Positions 34,819 to 57,407 of a stretch of DNA of 64,000 nucleotides are shown here, piece after piece. Position numbers and translations under genes: made by a program. Within the stretch, counting starts at the first letter, position 1. Each line of letters begins with the position of its first letter. The notes under the pieces are model-generated. The model did not search any database. It was not told the DNA's origin and worked only from the letters and a program-made list of their open reading frames with translations. The stretch is from Arctopsyche grandis. Its lineage: Eukaryota > Arthropoda > Insecta > Trichoptera > Hydropsychidae. Location of the stretch: assembly GCF_051622035.1 (NCBI RefSeq), contig NC_135357.1, positions 21,318,256 to 21,382,255 on the forward strand. Reading direction: 5' to 3'.

Positions 34819-35576
34819 TACATATATAAATCGACCGTGTATTTTACTCTACATAATACTACAGAATTAAAACTTCATTATGCAAAATCTAGGTAAATAA
34901 AAATAGGCCAGGTTTATGAGGTAGTTTTCAATGAATATAAATAATTATATATTGAATATTTTGATATTTTATTATGTAGTATTTATTTCAACTATCAATT
35001 TCTTCACAAAACCACGTATTGGCAGAATGACATTGATATACATATCAACAGGCAAAGCACGAATAAACTCAATAAAATACAAATCTTATTTTGTTTTTCA
35101 TTTGCTAAAATTTTAAAAATTGTCAATGCGACACAATTGTCAATACAATAACCGAGTCGTATAATCGACAAATATGTATTTTGTCAGTGTCATGAGTAAA
35201 ACGACAAGTTTGTACTTTTTATGCAAATTTCACGTTTTCTATCAATTTCATAAATGACATTTTATAGAAATATACCGATTATTTTATATTTAGCCAATCC
35301 TGGTGCTCCTAAATTCGAGCAAGAAATTGACTCTTTCGTGATTTGAATTCTGTGTACGCCAACATTTTGCACTAGTTCGCACGATTGTGTGTAACTACAT
35401 ATTTTTTGTTTGCTTGTCTATTAAATACCCTGATTTTAAATACGATAAATTTAATATTTAAAACACTATACGCATATACGGACCCAAGTACCAATACAAT
35501 TTTATATAATATATCCTTATGAATATTTATTCTGATTTTATAGAGTTTTGGAATATCTACAAATATCTAATAACCA

Positions 35577-35712
35577 GAGATCGGCGATCAAGTTGCTTTT
35601 ACCCACAAAAAATGGTTCACTATTGTCCTACAGAGCAAGAGAGCAAAAAAAAAGGTTGACAATAGCGAACCATTTTTTGTGGGTAAAAGCAACTTGGCCG
35701 CCGATTTCTGCT
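35577..35712. mobile_element. CAGAGATCGGCG hairpin MITE, second copy
   Basis: CAGAGATCGGCGATCAAGTT is mirrored by AACTTGGCCGCCGATTTCTG, with ACAAAAAATGGTT / AACCATTTTTTGT inside. It is followed by a reverse copy of the dispersed repeat seen at 19711. Confidence 0.85.
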
Positions 35713-37692
35713 AATAACACTGAGCAATAAAAAAAAATCACATTTTTAACTTAGCGGGGTGGAGACCAATCAATCATTACTAAATTTGACCCATTGAATC
35801 CGAATATGACAATGAATTTAAAAAGAAAAACATATTTTATACTTGAATTTTTTTACATTTACAACTTTCAAAACGTACGTGGCCTACCACACACAAATTT
35901 CTTTTAACCTTGATTATTTAAATGAAAATCTATCAGTTTGTTGTACACGAATATATAGGTATACTATTGTTGTTGCTGCCTTGTTCATGACTTTCACTGG
36001 AGAACTGAATGTCTTACAATTACCCGACTGTAGAAGAACCAGATCTCGCTTTCTGTTGGTTAATTATTTTCCAATGTCTGTCCATTTTAATATCACCGTA
36101 TTGATATATCGATCTCATTCACTAAAATCAACGAAAACATACCAGGAAGAGTATTATCTTAATTATGCTATTCTAATTTTTCACAACTGTACAATTCCCA
36201 TAAAAAACAATTTTGAAACGTCATATACCCAGGATTTCAATGTCAATTTATGATTGAGATTGTGAATTACGTGATCAGAGCCCTGACTTATTTTGAACTT
36301 ACAGTAGAGCTTGCCTAAAAATGTAATCACAATGTGGGGACATTTTAATAGCTTTTTATGTATCAGTGGCCTTACCGATGCATTTTGTCTTTTATTCGAT
36401 AGGAAAGTAAGTGCTTGACTTCGTCTGTAGCCTACTCTAATATGTACCTCCTTTTGTGTAGGGTCCATTTCGTGACAAAAAGATGTGCGTGTTTGGGGGG
36501 GGGGGGGGAGTTGCTTGTGTGACAGCAGGATGCATATTTTGTCACGACTCGGCCAACTTTAAAACAGGGGGGGGGGGACATTAGATTTTACTTACAAATA
36601 ATGAACTAAGCCCTCAAAAATTAATGTTTTAATGAAAATAAAATCATTATTATTGGATATGCTCTGCACGAAAATGGTAAAGGGAACTAGATCATTCCCA
36701 CGTTTAGATAACGGGAATCTCAGTTCGAATTCACTCATTCAATGTTGCACTAGCACGTCTGCACGAGAAATGTGTACGCTTCAAATATATGTATATTATA
36801 TTATATCCAGCGCAGCGGCTGCAACAATGATTGTTCGATGAATCAAACGTCTCCCACGGCTGATAAATTTCATTTTTTTACCCCCACACTATTTTTTAAT
36901 ATGTATGTGAATGTGATCTCACTTTAATGACTTTCACACGAAAGAGATATCTGATTGACCAAATTGGCAATGAAGTATAATATAATTAATAGAGATGACT
37001 TTTGGATAAATATAAAAAAGTCGTCGATCAACATAACAATCAGTTCAATGCTTGGTACAGTTTTTGTTTACCTATTTTCGAGTACCTTATATGTTTATTT
37101 AATGAGGAGCAGTTGAAGTGAAACGACTGAATTTAATATGGCGGGCGGGAAAGAAGTAAAGTAGCTCCACCAACATGACCGAATTGGTCCCAACTTGCAG
37201 GATAGTGAACCAAACTCGACCATGTCGTAGGCCCCTATAATCTACATATTTCGAGGTACATGTGTACATCAAAAAACGTAAAATTTTGCATTACCATGTC
37301 AGTTCACCAAAGTTTGCAAAAATCGTATTAGTATTTAAATACCGTTTTAATATTTAATTTTTACTACGTCTATTTAAGAAGTATCAATATATGAAGTTTT
37401 CCACAAATGTGTAGGTAATTTTCCCTAAGCACTCGAGCATAAGTACATACATACATATGAATGTGTATATCGAGAACACTCTCATTGCTGGTCTATGCGC
37501 GCGTTGTAAGCGAATTTTATTTTTACATACCTCTTATTGATACTACGTAATTAGTTCATTATGTTTATGGAATACTATTACATGGATAAAATCCTCATAT
37601 GAAGCATTTCTTTAAGTATATAATAAGCTGATAAGAGGCTTATAAAAAATTACGAAACGTAGTCGCACGCATCTCGAACCCCAGTAATGTAC

Positions 37693-37894
37693 GGGCGAAA
37701 ACACACTGAGTGGTACGTGGTACGTGTATTTTTAGATACTTATAAACATGCGAAAAAAATGCAGCAACACTAGCCCATATACATACATATACATACATGA
37801 TACACAGTCCCAAAAGTCAGATTCGGTTTGTGAAACGGCCAAAGCGGTGAGCCAAAGGACGTGACGTCCCCTACCACTCAGTGTGTTTTCGCCC
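37693..37894. mobile_element. PIF/Harbinger-like MITE
   Basis: The inverted ends are GGGCGAAAACACACTGAGTG and CACTCAGTGTGTTTTCGCCC. The flanks are TAC and TAA, an imperfect 3-bp duplication. 202 bp, non-coding. The GGGCG start recalls the element at 26497. Confidence 0.75.
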
Positions 37895-38504
37895 TAAGGC
37901 TTGTGAAATACATACATATGTATCTATTATCTATGACTTTATTATGTGTCCAACCTCTATAATTTAGTATGTGCTATTTACATTTTTTTAAATTATTTTA
38001 CACCCTTGACTGCTACCGTTATTTTTATTTGCATAATTTACAGCTGTTTGCACGTATATTTGATTCTATGATTGCCGTTATGAGCACTTCTGACCATTAC
38101 ATATGATTGCTGACCATGAAAATTTTTATTATAATTCCCGTTCATCATCATTCAATTGAATCAACTTGTCATACCTCGCAGTCCTCCTGACAGATTAATA
38201 AAGATCAATATTAAAAATTAAATTATTCGGAAATACTATTATGGATATGTACATACGTATATTGGCAAACTATTAGTTCTTCTGCATTAAATAACTAAAA
38301 TGATTATCATATATTTGGAAATTTCTGTGTTTAAACTTTTTTAAAAATTGAATGAACTTCATTAAAATATTTATATACTTGCTAACATTAAATATTATTA
38401 AGTATGCTTAAAAATTCATAATATGTATCTGACATCATAATTTCCACTTTTGTTTTTAATTTTTAAGGTTTTATAAGTTGTAAAAATAAATTATTTCATT
38501 ACTG

Positions 38505-40065
38505 TATCTATGTACGTAGTAACAATATATGAAGTTTTGTGATCACGCGAAAATTCGAACTCGAGATTTTGACTGATTCGAACTCAAAATCGATTACTGA
38601 TCACGTTTTCATGATCTAGATAAAATGTGTGTGTGTCTGTGTATTTTGGGGATTTTTTGAACACCGTTAGTCCTATCGAACTGAAACTTAGTATCGGTGA
38701 CTGAAATTTTTATCGACACGACGTAAATTATTTTCAATTTGATAAAATTTAAATTTGATAAATTTTGTAAATTATTTTCAATTGACCGGAAATGGTACCT
38801 CTCCTTATAGGTGTTCTTTTTTTTAAGTTTTTGAATTCAATTATCTCCAAAACCGCTCATTGAATCGGACAAAATTTTTTTTGCATGTAATATAAATTAT
38901 AAACTTTATAACCTTATATTTTTTGAATATTTTTATCTGTACTGGAAGTATTACTTTTACTCTAGGGAATCGAGGTTTTTATATTTTTCTCAGAAACCTT
39001 TTGGTTTATTGAACATTTCATATCTCGAAGTTTAAGCTTAATACCAAGTTATATATAAAATTTGGTAAGCATCCATCAACCGGAAGTGGCAGTTTACTCT
39101 TGTTCGATTTTTCTGCATGGCGGCAATCATTTAATAAAGGAGGCCTGAGTGCCAAACTTTATCGAAGGTTTTGCAAATATCTAGGAAGATTGCTCCAGTG
39201 GACATGTTTCGGTCGAAGCCGTCTATTACGGTTTCGACGACTCTGTGTATCTGATGAGTTGCAGACCGGAAATGGTACTTCCCCTTATATGTGTCCCCTT
39301 TTTTTAAGTTTTTGAATTCAACTATCTCCCAAACCGCTAACGGAATCGGACTGAATTTTTTTTACATGTAATATAAATTATAAACTTTATAACGTAATAT
39401 TTTTACCCGAACAGTTTACTCTTGTTCGATTTTTCTTCCACTATTTTTTTCGACCCCTTAAACATGTGTGCTCGTCACGAAAAATTTCAAGTATAATTCT
39501 TGTATCAATGTGATGAAAATAAAAACAATCATTAAATTTTATAAATCGGAAATAGAATTTTTTCCTCTTAGAAAGGTCAAAAATGTTGTGGCCACAATTC
39601 TGTCCACACCCCTGAACCTATCAAGTTGAAAATTTGTATTTGTATTCTTTATGTACTAACTTACAGCTGATAAGGTTTTGGTCGAAATTTGTAAACTGGA
39701 AGTAGTATTTTTTTTTAAAACAATATTTCATTATTTTATTTTGACCTTTTAAATTATTTTAATCTTCTTGATATTTCTTGTGTACTGATAGTGATTTTAA
39801 GTAATAAATTTTTTTTTAACAAAATCCACAGTCAGTAGAACTTTTGTCCAAAAACAGTAAGTAGAACTTTTGTCTTTTGCAAGTTTCCATACATTTACAC
39901 TCAATTTGTATCGAAAATGCTGTCATAACTAGTAGTATTTCATAATGCTGCCGGTATGTGTGAATGTGTCTGTACGGTTCAATATTGAATTTTGTTTTGT
40001 GACTTTCTTATATTCCTCAAATACATAGATAAAGTCATGGGTTGGTCACATCCGAATTGTTTTTA
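38505..40065 (+). repeat. most complete copy of dispersed repeat DR1
   Basis: Runs from GTAGTAACAATATATGAAG through GTTAGTCCTATCGAACTG, several CCGGAAGT motifs and internal near-duplications (38805-38990 resembles 39285-39420), to ATTCCTCAAATACATAG. No coding sequence or diagnostic ends were found, so the class is unknown. Confidence 0.7.
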
Positions 40066-40506
40066 CTAAAATTTCTAATATTATTACTCTTTTTAATAAA
40101 AATCTCATCTTATAATCGGGCCAATACGGTATTTGATTTTATCTCACAAACATATTGTTCTTTGTGTCAAATTGGTCACTAATTTGTTATTGTTATTTCT
40201 TATGTATTTATTATAATAATAAATCAAATAAATGTATATTTGTTAAAATCTGAGCGATGTTTCTTGTAGGTAGATACATACATAAATATGTATATAATGA
40301 ACTGCGCTCAATGAGAATTCCTTTGTACTCAATTTTCAAATGTCTAAAGTAAATTACTCCCACATCTACGTAAACATAAATGTTGTTGACGAAATTGGTT
40401 ATCGATGAATTTTGTATGTTACAACAAACATCCTTGGTTTTTCCTCGTGAATCATATATACATATATATAATATACATATACATAAATACATATTACTTG
40501 TTTCAG

Positions 40507-40686
40507 ATTAACAATGTCAAATTGACGACATCTAGATGGTTCTCCAAAAGTTGAATACACGGAAGTAAGCGAATATGAGTGAAGATTTAAAACATCGATC
40601 AGTTAATTTTTGTTTATTTTTGTATTCTTTCGTGTCGAATTCAAATTTTACAAAAATAATCACCAGTGTTGACAACAAGAATAAAA
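40507..40686 (+). other. 5' UTR part of the FAM110-family first coding exon
   Basis: TTGTTTCAG ends at 40506 as an acceptor, and no ATG-led frame continues from there into the coding start at 40687. This makes 40507-40686 a likely 5' UTR segment joined to an upstream non-coding exon. Confidence 0.5.
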
Positions 40687-49103
<8,417 letters not shown>

Positions 49104-49584
49104 TATAATATATTTTTAAAAATACAAACAAGATTTTTAGGAAAACGTAACACCGTAATTGAGGTATATCTAGTATAGGTATGTAATTTTCTTTGAAAAT
49201 TCTAAATTGCTTGTAAACAAAAGTTATTAGTATAAAATTTCAGTGCTGAAAATCAAAATATTTTAGTTGTGTCCAGTATTACATTATATGTAAATATTTT
49301 TTAGCAGCCCTATATCGGTAACCAAAAGATTTTTATATTTTTTTCTTTCTTGGGTCTATTTCGAGAATGTGCTTAGATCCTGTCGAAAAATGTAAATACT
49401 TAATTGGCAACAAAATTTTTGGTCAGTTATTAATTGAAGTTGGTCAGTAACTTAAATTAAATAGTGTGTAACTATACATTCTACTCATTTCTACTCATTT
49501 TTTATTTGAATGATCACTGTTGTTTCTATATAATAAAAAAATTACTTGTAGTTTTCAAAAAATCAGTTTATTGTGTGTAACAAC
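49104..49584 (+). other. 3' UTR and flank of the FAM110-family gene
   Basis: AT-rich sequence after the stop codon. AATAAA near 49532 is a candidate poly(A) signal. No gene is seen from here to 53500 apart from the MITE at 49585-49774 and AT-rich intergenic DNA. Confidence 0.4.
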
Positions 49585-49774
49585 CAGTGGCGGCTCGTGA
49601 GAATTCATAGAGGGAGGGCTGCAGGGTTTAATCGGGATGTAATAGCTCGTTGACCATATCGGTGATCAAATGCAGACAAAAATATCATGCATACTGGGAG
49701 GCTGCAAATGGCATGCATTTGTACCATTCTGGGAGGGCTGTAGCCCCGCAGCCCATATAGACGAGCCGCCACTG
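49585..49774. mobile_element. hAT-type MITE
   Basis: The ends CAGTGGCGGCTCGTG and ACGAGCCGCCACTG are inverted. The flanking 8-mers GTAACAAC and GTTATAAC differ at two positions, a decayed 8-bp duplication. 190 bp, non-coding. Confidence 0.8.
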
Positions 49775-52700
49775 GTTATAACACAATAGAACTTTATATG
49801 TCAAACTATAATTCAACTGTCAAAATAAACTGACCATTTAATGGATGCACTGACCGTTAATTATAAAATAATGATCAATTGATAAACATATAATATATGT
49901 ATATGTGCATATACATACATAAGTACATATGTATGTATTAGGCTGATTAGTGGTGTGCGAAAAGGCTTAAGAGATAAATTTTCAAACGAAAAATTTATGG
50001 ATGTCTCGAGAAACCCGAAAAAATTTATTAGGTATTTTCAAAATTTACTTGCGGCGCATTCCTTTAGATTTTTCTTACATTGAACTCATAAAAATTAAAA
50101 AAAAATCTGCCCTTTGGCAATTTTTTTCAATTAAATACTTTTCATTTATTTATAAAAAAAAAGGGTCGCCAAGTGAATCAGTAAACTATAAAAATATTGA
50201 CTTACTATAATTTTCATTTTGAATCCATTTCTAAATATTTGAATAATGTTTTGTATCTTATTAAATTAAGTAAAAATTAATTTTTAAATGTATGGGGGTT
50301 GCGGGTTCACTTGATTTTTATAAAAAGGGGGCAAGCATTCATCGCACACAGAAAAGCATGACGTGAAGGCCTTTTGAACAAATGCAGATATAAAATCGAG
50401 GGTGGGCTGTAGCCGGCTTGGTCTGATTTGCACAAGCCAGCTGTTGAGATTTTTTTAAATCAGCATTGAAAAGAAATGTTATGAAATTAGATGGAGTTTC
50501 AAAATTTAAAGTTGATATTAAATATGTATCGTGATTTTATTGACGCTCAAAAAGTATCATTCATACAATTTTAGAGGTTTAATAAAAACAACTATAAGTT
50601 TGCATAAGAAGCAAAGACTTTTTTCAGATTTATGAATTTAATAGTTACAAAAGCCAGAAAAAGTCTCATTTTAGACCTTGCAGTGTCGAAACCAGAAGAG
50701 GGGGAGAAGGAGGCGAATCTCAAAATAAATATATGTATTAAAAATAAATACATACATTGCACAATTATGTAAAGCTTGTCGAATTATAGTTATATCTCTT
50801 GTTATATTTTTGATTGTACAGTTTGTGATTTGTTTAGTAGTTGTTTAAGTTTAAATTCTAGCTCTTTGTTGTAAATATTTGCAAAATTTATACTTCCGCC
50901 ACTGAGAACTTATATTTTTTTTTTAAAAAAGCGAGCTGGTTGTTTTCAATTTGGAAGCACACCATTTATATAACTGACCATTTATTATGAATATTATTCA
51001 TTCATTTACTGACCGGAATGCATTGACCATTTTTTTATTTATTTATCATTCACTGTAGCTATTGATCATACTATCTATAAGATAAATATGTAGATATGGA
51101 CTGTTTGTATGTTATAATGAATATACAGATTTAAACGATCGATCGTTATGGCTTGTTCGGAAAGCAGAAAAATATTTTCCGGACAAATCAAAATATGCAC
51201 TCGGAAAACTGCATAAATGTTTGTTTTTTAAAAAAATATGAATAACTCAAAATATATTATTATAAAATACTAGATTATTATATTAACACGTTCAACCCGG
51301 CGTGTACCACCGGTGGCCACGCGGATAGTGCTATAGCAGACTATAATTTTACGGTTCCACTTCATTGAGCACCCCAACACTAGAATTCCTATAAAATTCT
51401 AAAGATTTAGGGACAACCCATTATATAAAGTGATTTAATGCCGTCACGCGTAATTGGGTGCCGATACGCGTGACAGTGCCGCCACATGGGCAAATGTATG
51501 AAATCATGCGCCGGGCTGAATGTGTTAACTGACCAAAAGTAATTAAGGTTACTAACCAATTAAATACAGGCCATTTTATTTATACAATTAGGTACAGTGA
51601 ATTTTAAAAGTCTATTTTAATGAAAACAAGTATTATATTGGAAATATTTACTTTTTCTGGGAATTGAAATCTCTCTTAATAGTATTTTTAAAGCTTTTAA
51701 GTATTATTTATTCAATCACAATTGCGTATTTAATTAAGACTGAATTTTTAATATTATTTTAATATAAAAATCATTTTATTCACTGCCATCACAATTTCTT
51801 AGGGCATCATTTGGAATTTTATTTTAAAAAGTACAATATGGCTAACTTGCCTTAGGCTCAAAAATATATCAATTTGAGTGAATAATAAAGAGTGCGTCTT
51901 TCCTAAGACATCCTACATTTTTGTTTTGATTTATTTAAAAATCAATTTGTAAGGATGTTTTAGTTAATTTTTCAATCATAACTTTATCGATTTACTTATG
52001 AATAATAAAAATGTCACTTGATGGCACTTATAATAATAAATTATTTATATGTATGTAAACATGAATAGGAAAAATTTATCTGTTTATTTATTTAGATATT
52101 CGCTATAATCGACAAATACACACTAATTTCAACTAAGCTTTGCATACGTATTGTATAATTTGGGCATAATTATGCATTAAATATATCAAAACATCATATG
52201 ACTGCGAGTTAAGAACAAACTTAATTAAATTTTTGTAATACTAAATTGAACTTCAATTCAATTTTTTTAGTAACTGTCACAAGTAAATTTATTGGAAACG
52301 AATTTGAAACCAACTATGTTGTCGATTCATAAGTATGTACATACATGTGTATGTATTTCTTTAGTGTATGTGCATATATAGATATTTATTTGTGTAGTAT
52401 ATATCTATTATCTTTTCTTGTTATTTAAACTCACTTTATTGATCGATAATATTAATAATTAGTAAAAATTGACTACCATTTGGCAAAAAGTAGTTGTTTA
52501 TATAAACCTGAACAAACTGATGACGTAAAAAAAAGCGATTCCTCATTCTGTGTGTATGAAATTTAATAGTACAACATTCTAACATCTTTAATGAATCATC
52601 TATCAACTTTAATATGAAATAAATCTTGTAAATATAATATATTTATTTATTTCAATTGGGGCAGTCAGAAGAGAAGCGACATGTTCAAATGAACCTGGAA

Positions 52701-53545
52701 AAGGCTAAGAAGAAAAATTAAAATCGAAGTGGCCAAAAACATTAATACATTATCATAGATACATATGTAATTCATAAAGGTGAATCTGTAATACAAAATA
52801 TATTATTAGAATTGTTTGTGTTGAAACATCAAAATTTTCCAGAAAGTTTCTTAATTATGCTGTTTAATTAATTAATATAATAATGAAAGAAATCTATAAT
52901 TACGGGACGTACGCCACACGAATTTTTGTATATAATCTATTACAGATGGTAAAAAATTAATTGCTATTCTTAGAAAAAGTTCTAATAATTGTAAAATTAT
53001 GTAAGCTATGTAAAAAGTAAAATATTAAGAATGATTTTTACATAATGCCAATGTAATATAAGACGAATATTCTTAAATGTTACCATTATAATGTATTAAC
53101 GTTAGATAATTGTGATTTAAATATTTATTGTGCTCTGAATCATCGAAAAAAAAACATTTTTGAGGTTACGGTTCTTTTTTCCTGACTCCCCAGTTGTAAT
53201 TTCAATATTTTTACGAACCAATGGTATTTTTTTCAAATAACTATAGTTTCGTAAATAAAAATAAAATAATAGCTATAGTTTGTAAGTAAGATTTCGTCAA
53301 AGTTTTATTCTAGTTTTAAATTGTAACCAAAGATCTATTTAAAAAACGATCGGATAAGAGATAAAAATGACCACTAACACGAAAGCCATGTGAAACGTAA
53401 AAGAGGTATGTAAAAAGGGTAAACCTTTTTTGATCACAGATTTATTATTTATATGTGAGGATCAGCAACTTGAATATCATCAAAGATTCTATCTAAATTT
53501 TTTGAAATCACTAAAACGCATACATATGTGACTATCATATGGTAC

Positions 53546-53666
<121 letters not shown>

Positions 53667-53829
53667 TGTTATTAATACTAGGCGTGATTCTTTCATATAT
53701 GTAGTATACTTGAAGCCTTGTCGAACTGATGCATGTACATACTTTCATGGTTATATTTTATCGTAAGACTTGTTTTCATATGTACTTTTGTTTTATAAAA
53801 GAAATTATTAAAAATATGTTGGTTTCATG

Positions 53830-53868
53830 CATGGATTACCTGAGCCCAGATTATCGAGAGTACACTAC
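53830..53868 (-). repeat. solo end of a Tigger element
   Basis: CCCAGATTATCGAGAGTACA matches the right terminus of the element at 42272-43968 with few differences. No second end is nearby. Confidence 0.6.
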
Positions 53869-54762
53869 ATATATTGGAAGTACGTACACAGTTGCAAAGT
53901 TTATCTAATACATATTTAATGGTGAAATTTTCATTTGATGGTGCTTTATTCCATCAGTGCTCTGGCGCCTACAATGTCGCTTTGTCGACCCTCAAAAAGC
54001 AAATTTGCTATTCATAAAAGCATCAAAGTTATTTTGTTATTCAGAAATGTATCAATAAGTTATTTTGTTATTTATTAATATATCAAAAAGTTGTTTTGTT
54101 ATTTATAAAAGTTATTTTGTTATTCAATAATGTGTCAAAAGGATATTTTAGTTTACGTTGTTTTTTTGAAAAAACAAAAGTTCATATTTAAAACAAAAAA
54201 ATTGTAATTTTTTTAAATCGACATGCATAGTATTGTATGTTAGTTATTTTTTTAATGTTTGTCGAAAAATGCACAATGAAAATTTGTCTAGTTCTGTTGG
54301 TTTTACCTAACAGCAAATTTTTAATCTAGTAATTACATTTTTTAATGCTCATCTCGCAAATCCGTTCCCTTGCCTACATGAAATGTTAATGTGAGAATTT
54401 TGCGCCTTTGTGGCGATCTGACTATCCTGTGATTGTACAATAAAACCTCTGTAATAAGCAATATATTTTACTTTTATTGCGGTTCAATAATTTGATTTTG
54501 AACATAGGCACGTACATTTATTATTCTTGCATAAAATATTAAGTATGCGTAAGATTTTATCACTAATATGTTATTAACAATCGTTTATTTACTGTTGTTG
54601 TTGAATAAGTTATAGCTCAATGGTCAGCAAGCGTTTTGGTGATTGAGTGAATTATTTCATTTTTAAAACTTTATTAGCCTCATTAAAAATATATGGTTAG
54701 TGGGTAAAAGTTGAAATTAAAATTTTACGAAATTATTGAGCACAATTTTATTTTTATAAAAT

Positions 54763-54765
<3 letters not shown>

Positions 54766-54836
<71 letters not shown>
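54766..54836. repeat. (AT)n microsatellite
   Basis: About 35 AT units. The stretch 53870-56900 is AT-rich with no supported gene; 55740-55860 resembles the start of repeat DR1. Confidence 0.95.
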
Positions 54837-54841
<5 letters not shown>

Positions 54842-56912
54842 AAATTAACGTTATTAAAGAAATAAATATCCGTTATCTTGCCAGTGGCTTTCTTGATTGA
54901 CATAGTTGAATTAATAAATAAGAAGAATAGGTTTTCTTTCGTTAGTCTATTTCGCTTACTATTCTGGACTCGTTATATTCTTGTATATGCATTTAAGTTA
55001 TGATTTTGATTGTTGGTATTTTCAATAAAATAATTGATAAAAAAAATCATTTAAGATTCTTCCTAATAAAATGATTGATTAAAAAAATCATTTAAAATTA
55101 TTTTTAGTTGTGTATTTTATTGTGTGTAAACATAATATTTCTTGAAATATAATTAAAATTGGTTCATAGTTGTAAACTGCTACCCCGGCAAGTTCAAGTT
55201 GAGTTAATTTCTGAAACAATTTTGTTTAATTGTGGACCTTTTTTGGATCAACTTAAATAACTATGAGAAAAATCGAGAAAAATGCTCCAGAACACACTGA
55301 TAGTTTTGTTATATGTTCGCCATCTATCATTAGATGTACATACATTTGTATGCTTGAAACATAAGCTTTATACATACATACATATATAATTCGAACAGTA
55401 AGAATTTATTTTGACTCGATTCCGAGGATAATGCCATATCTTTTTTTATGCAAAATTAATCATATTCTAATATTAAAATATTTGCATACACATAATAATT
55501 AATATTCAAAATTTTTGTAATAAAATAATTTTATTTATTATTATTGTATTTATAATTGTAAATCACCTGAATAATATTCTGAAATTTTTTTTTACATTTT
55601 TAAAAAACAAACTTTAAAAATATATAATATTATGGTCAAACGCTGACTTTTGTGATGGATCAGTATCCCAATTATTCAATAAATCCCAATAAGTAGCAAT
55701 AAATTCTACACATATTTTATTTTATTTATATATAAAATATTCGTAGATAAATATTTTCATCATGAGAAAATTCAACCTAGAGATTTTGACTGATTTGCAC
55801 TCAGAATCGATCACTGATCTTGTATTCATGGTTTCAATAAAATGTATGTATTTGTTTGTTGTGAGTGGAGGCAGTGACGTTATGCATCGCTTGCTTGAGC
55901 GCACGGAACAGGATGTGTGACAACATCAATCAATGTGCAGGTTTTCGTCTACGAACGCGTACACTTTCTCTAATTTGGTTGTTCTTTCTCCATTTTCAAT
56001 ATTTTTTTATGTTAGACTCATCGAATTCAGATATTTAAAGATTATTTGAAAATTATACCATGAGTGTGACAAAGAAATGAATTTTATTAACCGACATATT
56101 ACTTCAATTATCAATACTGTTGATATTGTATCGACCGAAAAAACACTAGTATTACTATAAAGCTGTTGATGACTGTGGGAATATTATTTAGTGGCCGCTA
56201 TTTTTTTTAGTTATTCTTACCACGTGGTATAGTTTTTATTTTTAAATGCTCAGTTAGATGAAAAAAAAAGACTTAAAAAAATTGTCCCTTGGAGGGGGGG
56301 GGGGGTAAAAATTTTTTTTAGTTACTATTTATCCTTAATGGAAGAAATTATCCCAATAAAATGAGGACTATTCATTACTTGAATTATTATTTTTTTTATA
56401 TTTTATATGTGGTCAATTTTATTAATAACGATATAATGGATACAATCATTATTGATTTGTGATACATTATGTTGAATAGATAATTTATTTATTTGTTGTT
56501 CTGTTGCAGTTGCTTTTTTTAGTCATAATACTAAACTGAATGTATAAAATACATAGTACCAAAATACACATTAAGACTCAAATATATTTATGATCAAAAT
56601 CATGTATACAATACAAACAAAAGTACCACTAAAAGATTATTTTAGCACTAATCCTAATAAATAAAAATATTCATATTTAATAAAAGAGTTCTGTAAGATA
56701 TTTTTCTCCATATTATATATTAATATATCGATTAATATTATATTTAGAGTGTTAGTCAAATGTACTTGAATTCTGCCTTGAAATTAATCACATGAAAAGT
56801 ACATATATTTAGAGATGTTTTTATGTCATTTGAATTTCGATCGTTGTAAGTTTACTTTATATTGATGATGCGTCAATTGTTCGCGTTTCTATAATATGTA
56901 ATGCCTCTTCTT

Positions 56913-57213
56913 CACGTTAGGCCAACCCTGTGACAAAAACTTTGTGCACAAAAAATAAGCACCACTTACACGCTTATGATGGTGGTTTTTTTGTTGCAAC
57001 TTGACTAACGTTAAAGAGAGGGCATGAGGAGGCAGTTTTTTCTCGCTGTCGCGAAACATCAAACCCTATATAGTGCCACTATCAATAGCAATAACTGTAC
57101 AAACCACTATCATGTTATTCACATTGGTCGAGTCATGACAAAATACCACAAAAAACTGCCACACGCATTTTTTATGCACAAAATTTTTGTCATTGGTCCA
57201 ACGTCAAGAGGTA
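56913..57213. mobile_element. MITE with imperfect inverted ends
   Basis: TTCACGTTAGGCCAACCCTG then TGACAAAAACTTTGTGCAC is mirrored by TGCACAAAATTTTTGTCAT then TGGTCCAACGTCAAG. Arms are about 60 bp and diverged. Non-coding. Confidence 0.65.
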
Positions 57214-57407
57214 GCTAATGGTTAAATCGTCTATTTCGATATGTATGTATCTATCTTATTAGAATTATAATATAACATAAGTGGAATTCTAATTAAAGTT
57301 TTTCTCCCTATTAAAAATAATGTTTGACAAATAAATGGAACATGAACGATTTCTTTCGTTTTATTTAAATTTGATTCATACTGATTTATCTTTCATAACA
57401 TTAATTT

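Noticed and set aside
35843-36253. 136-codon plus-strand open frame
   Set aside because: AT-rich, no recognisable domain, no splice context, and it begins just after repeat sequence. Chance frame.
36492-36580. Long G homopolymers
   Set aside because: Simple G runs also occur at 6976, 23840, 56297 and, as C runs, near 59008. They may be sequencing or replication slippage and do not form a supported quadruplex feature with regular spacing.
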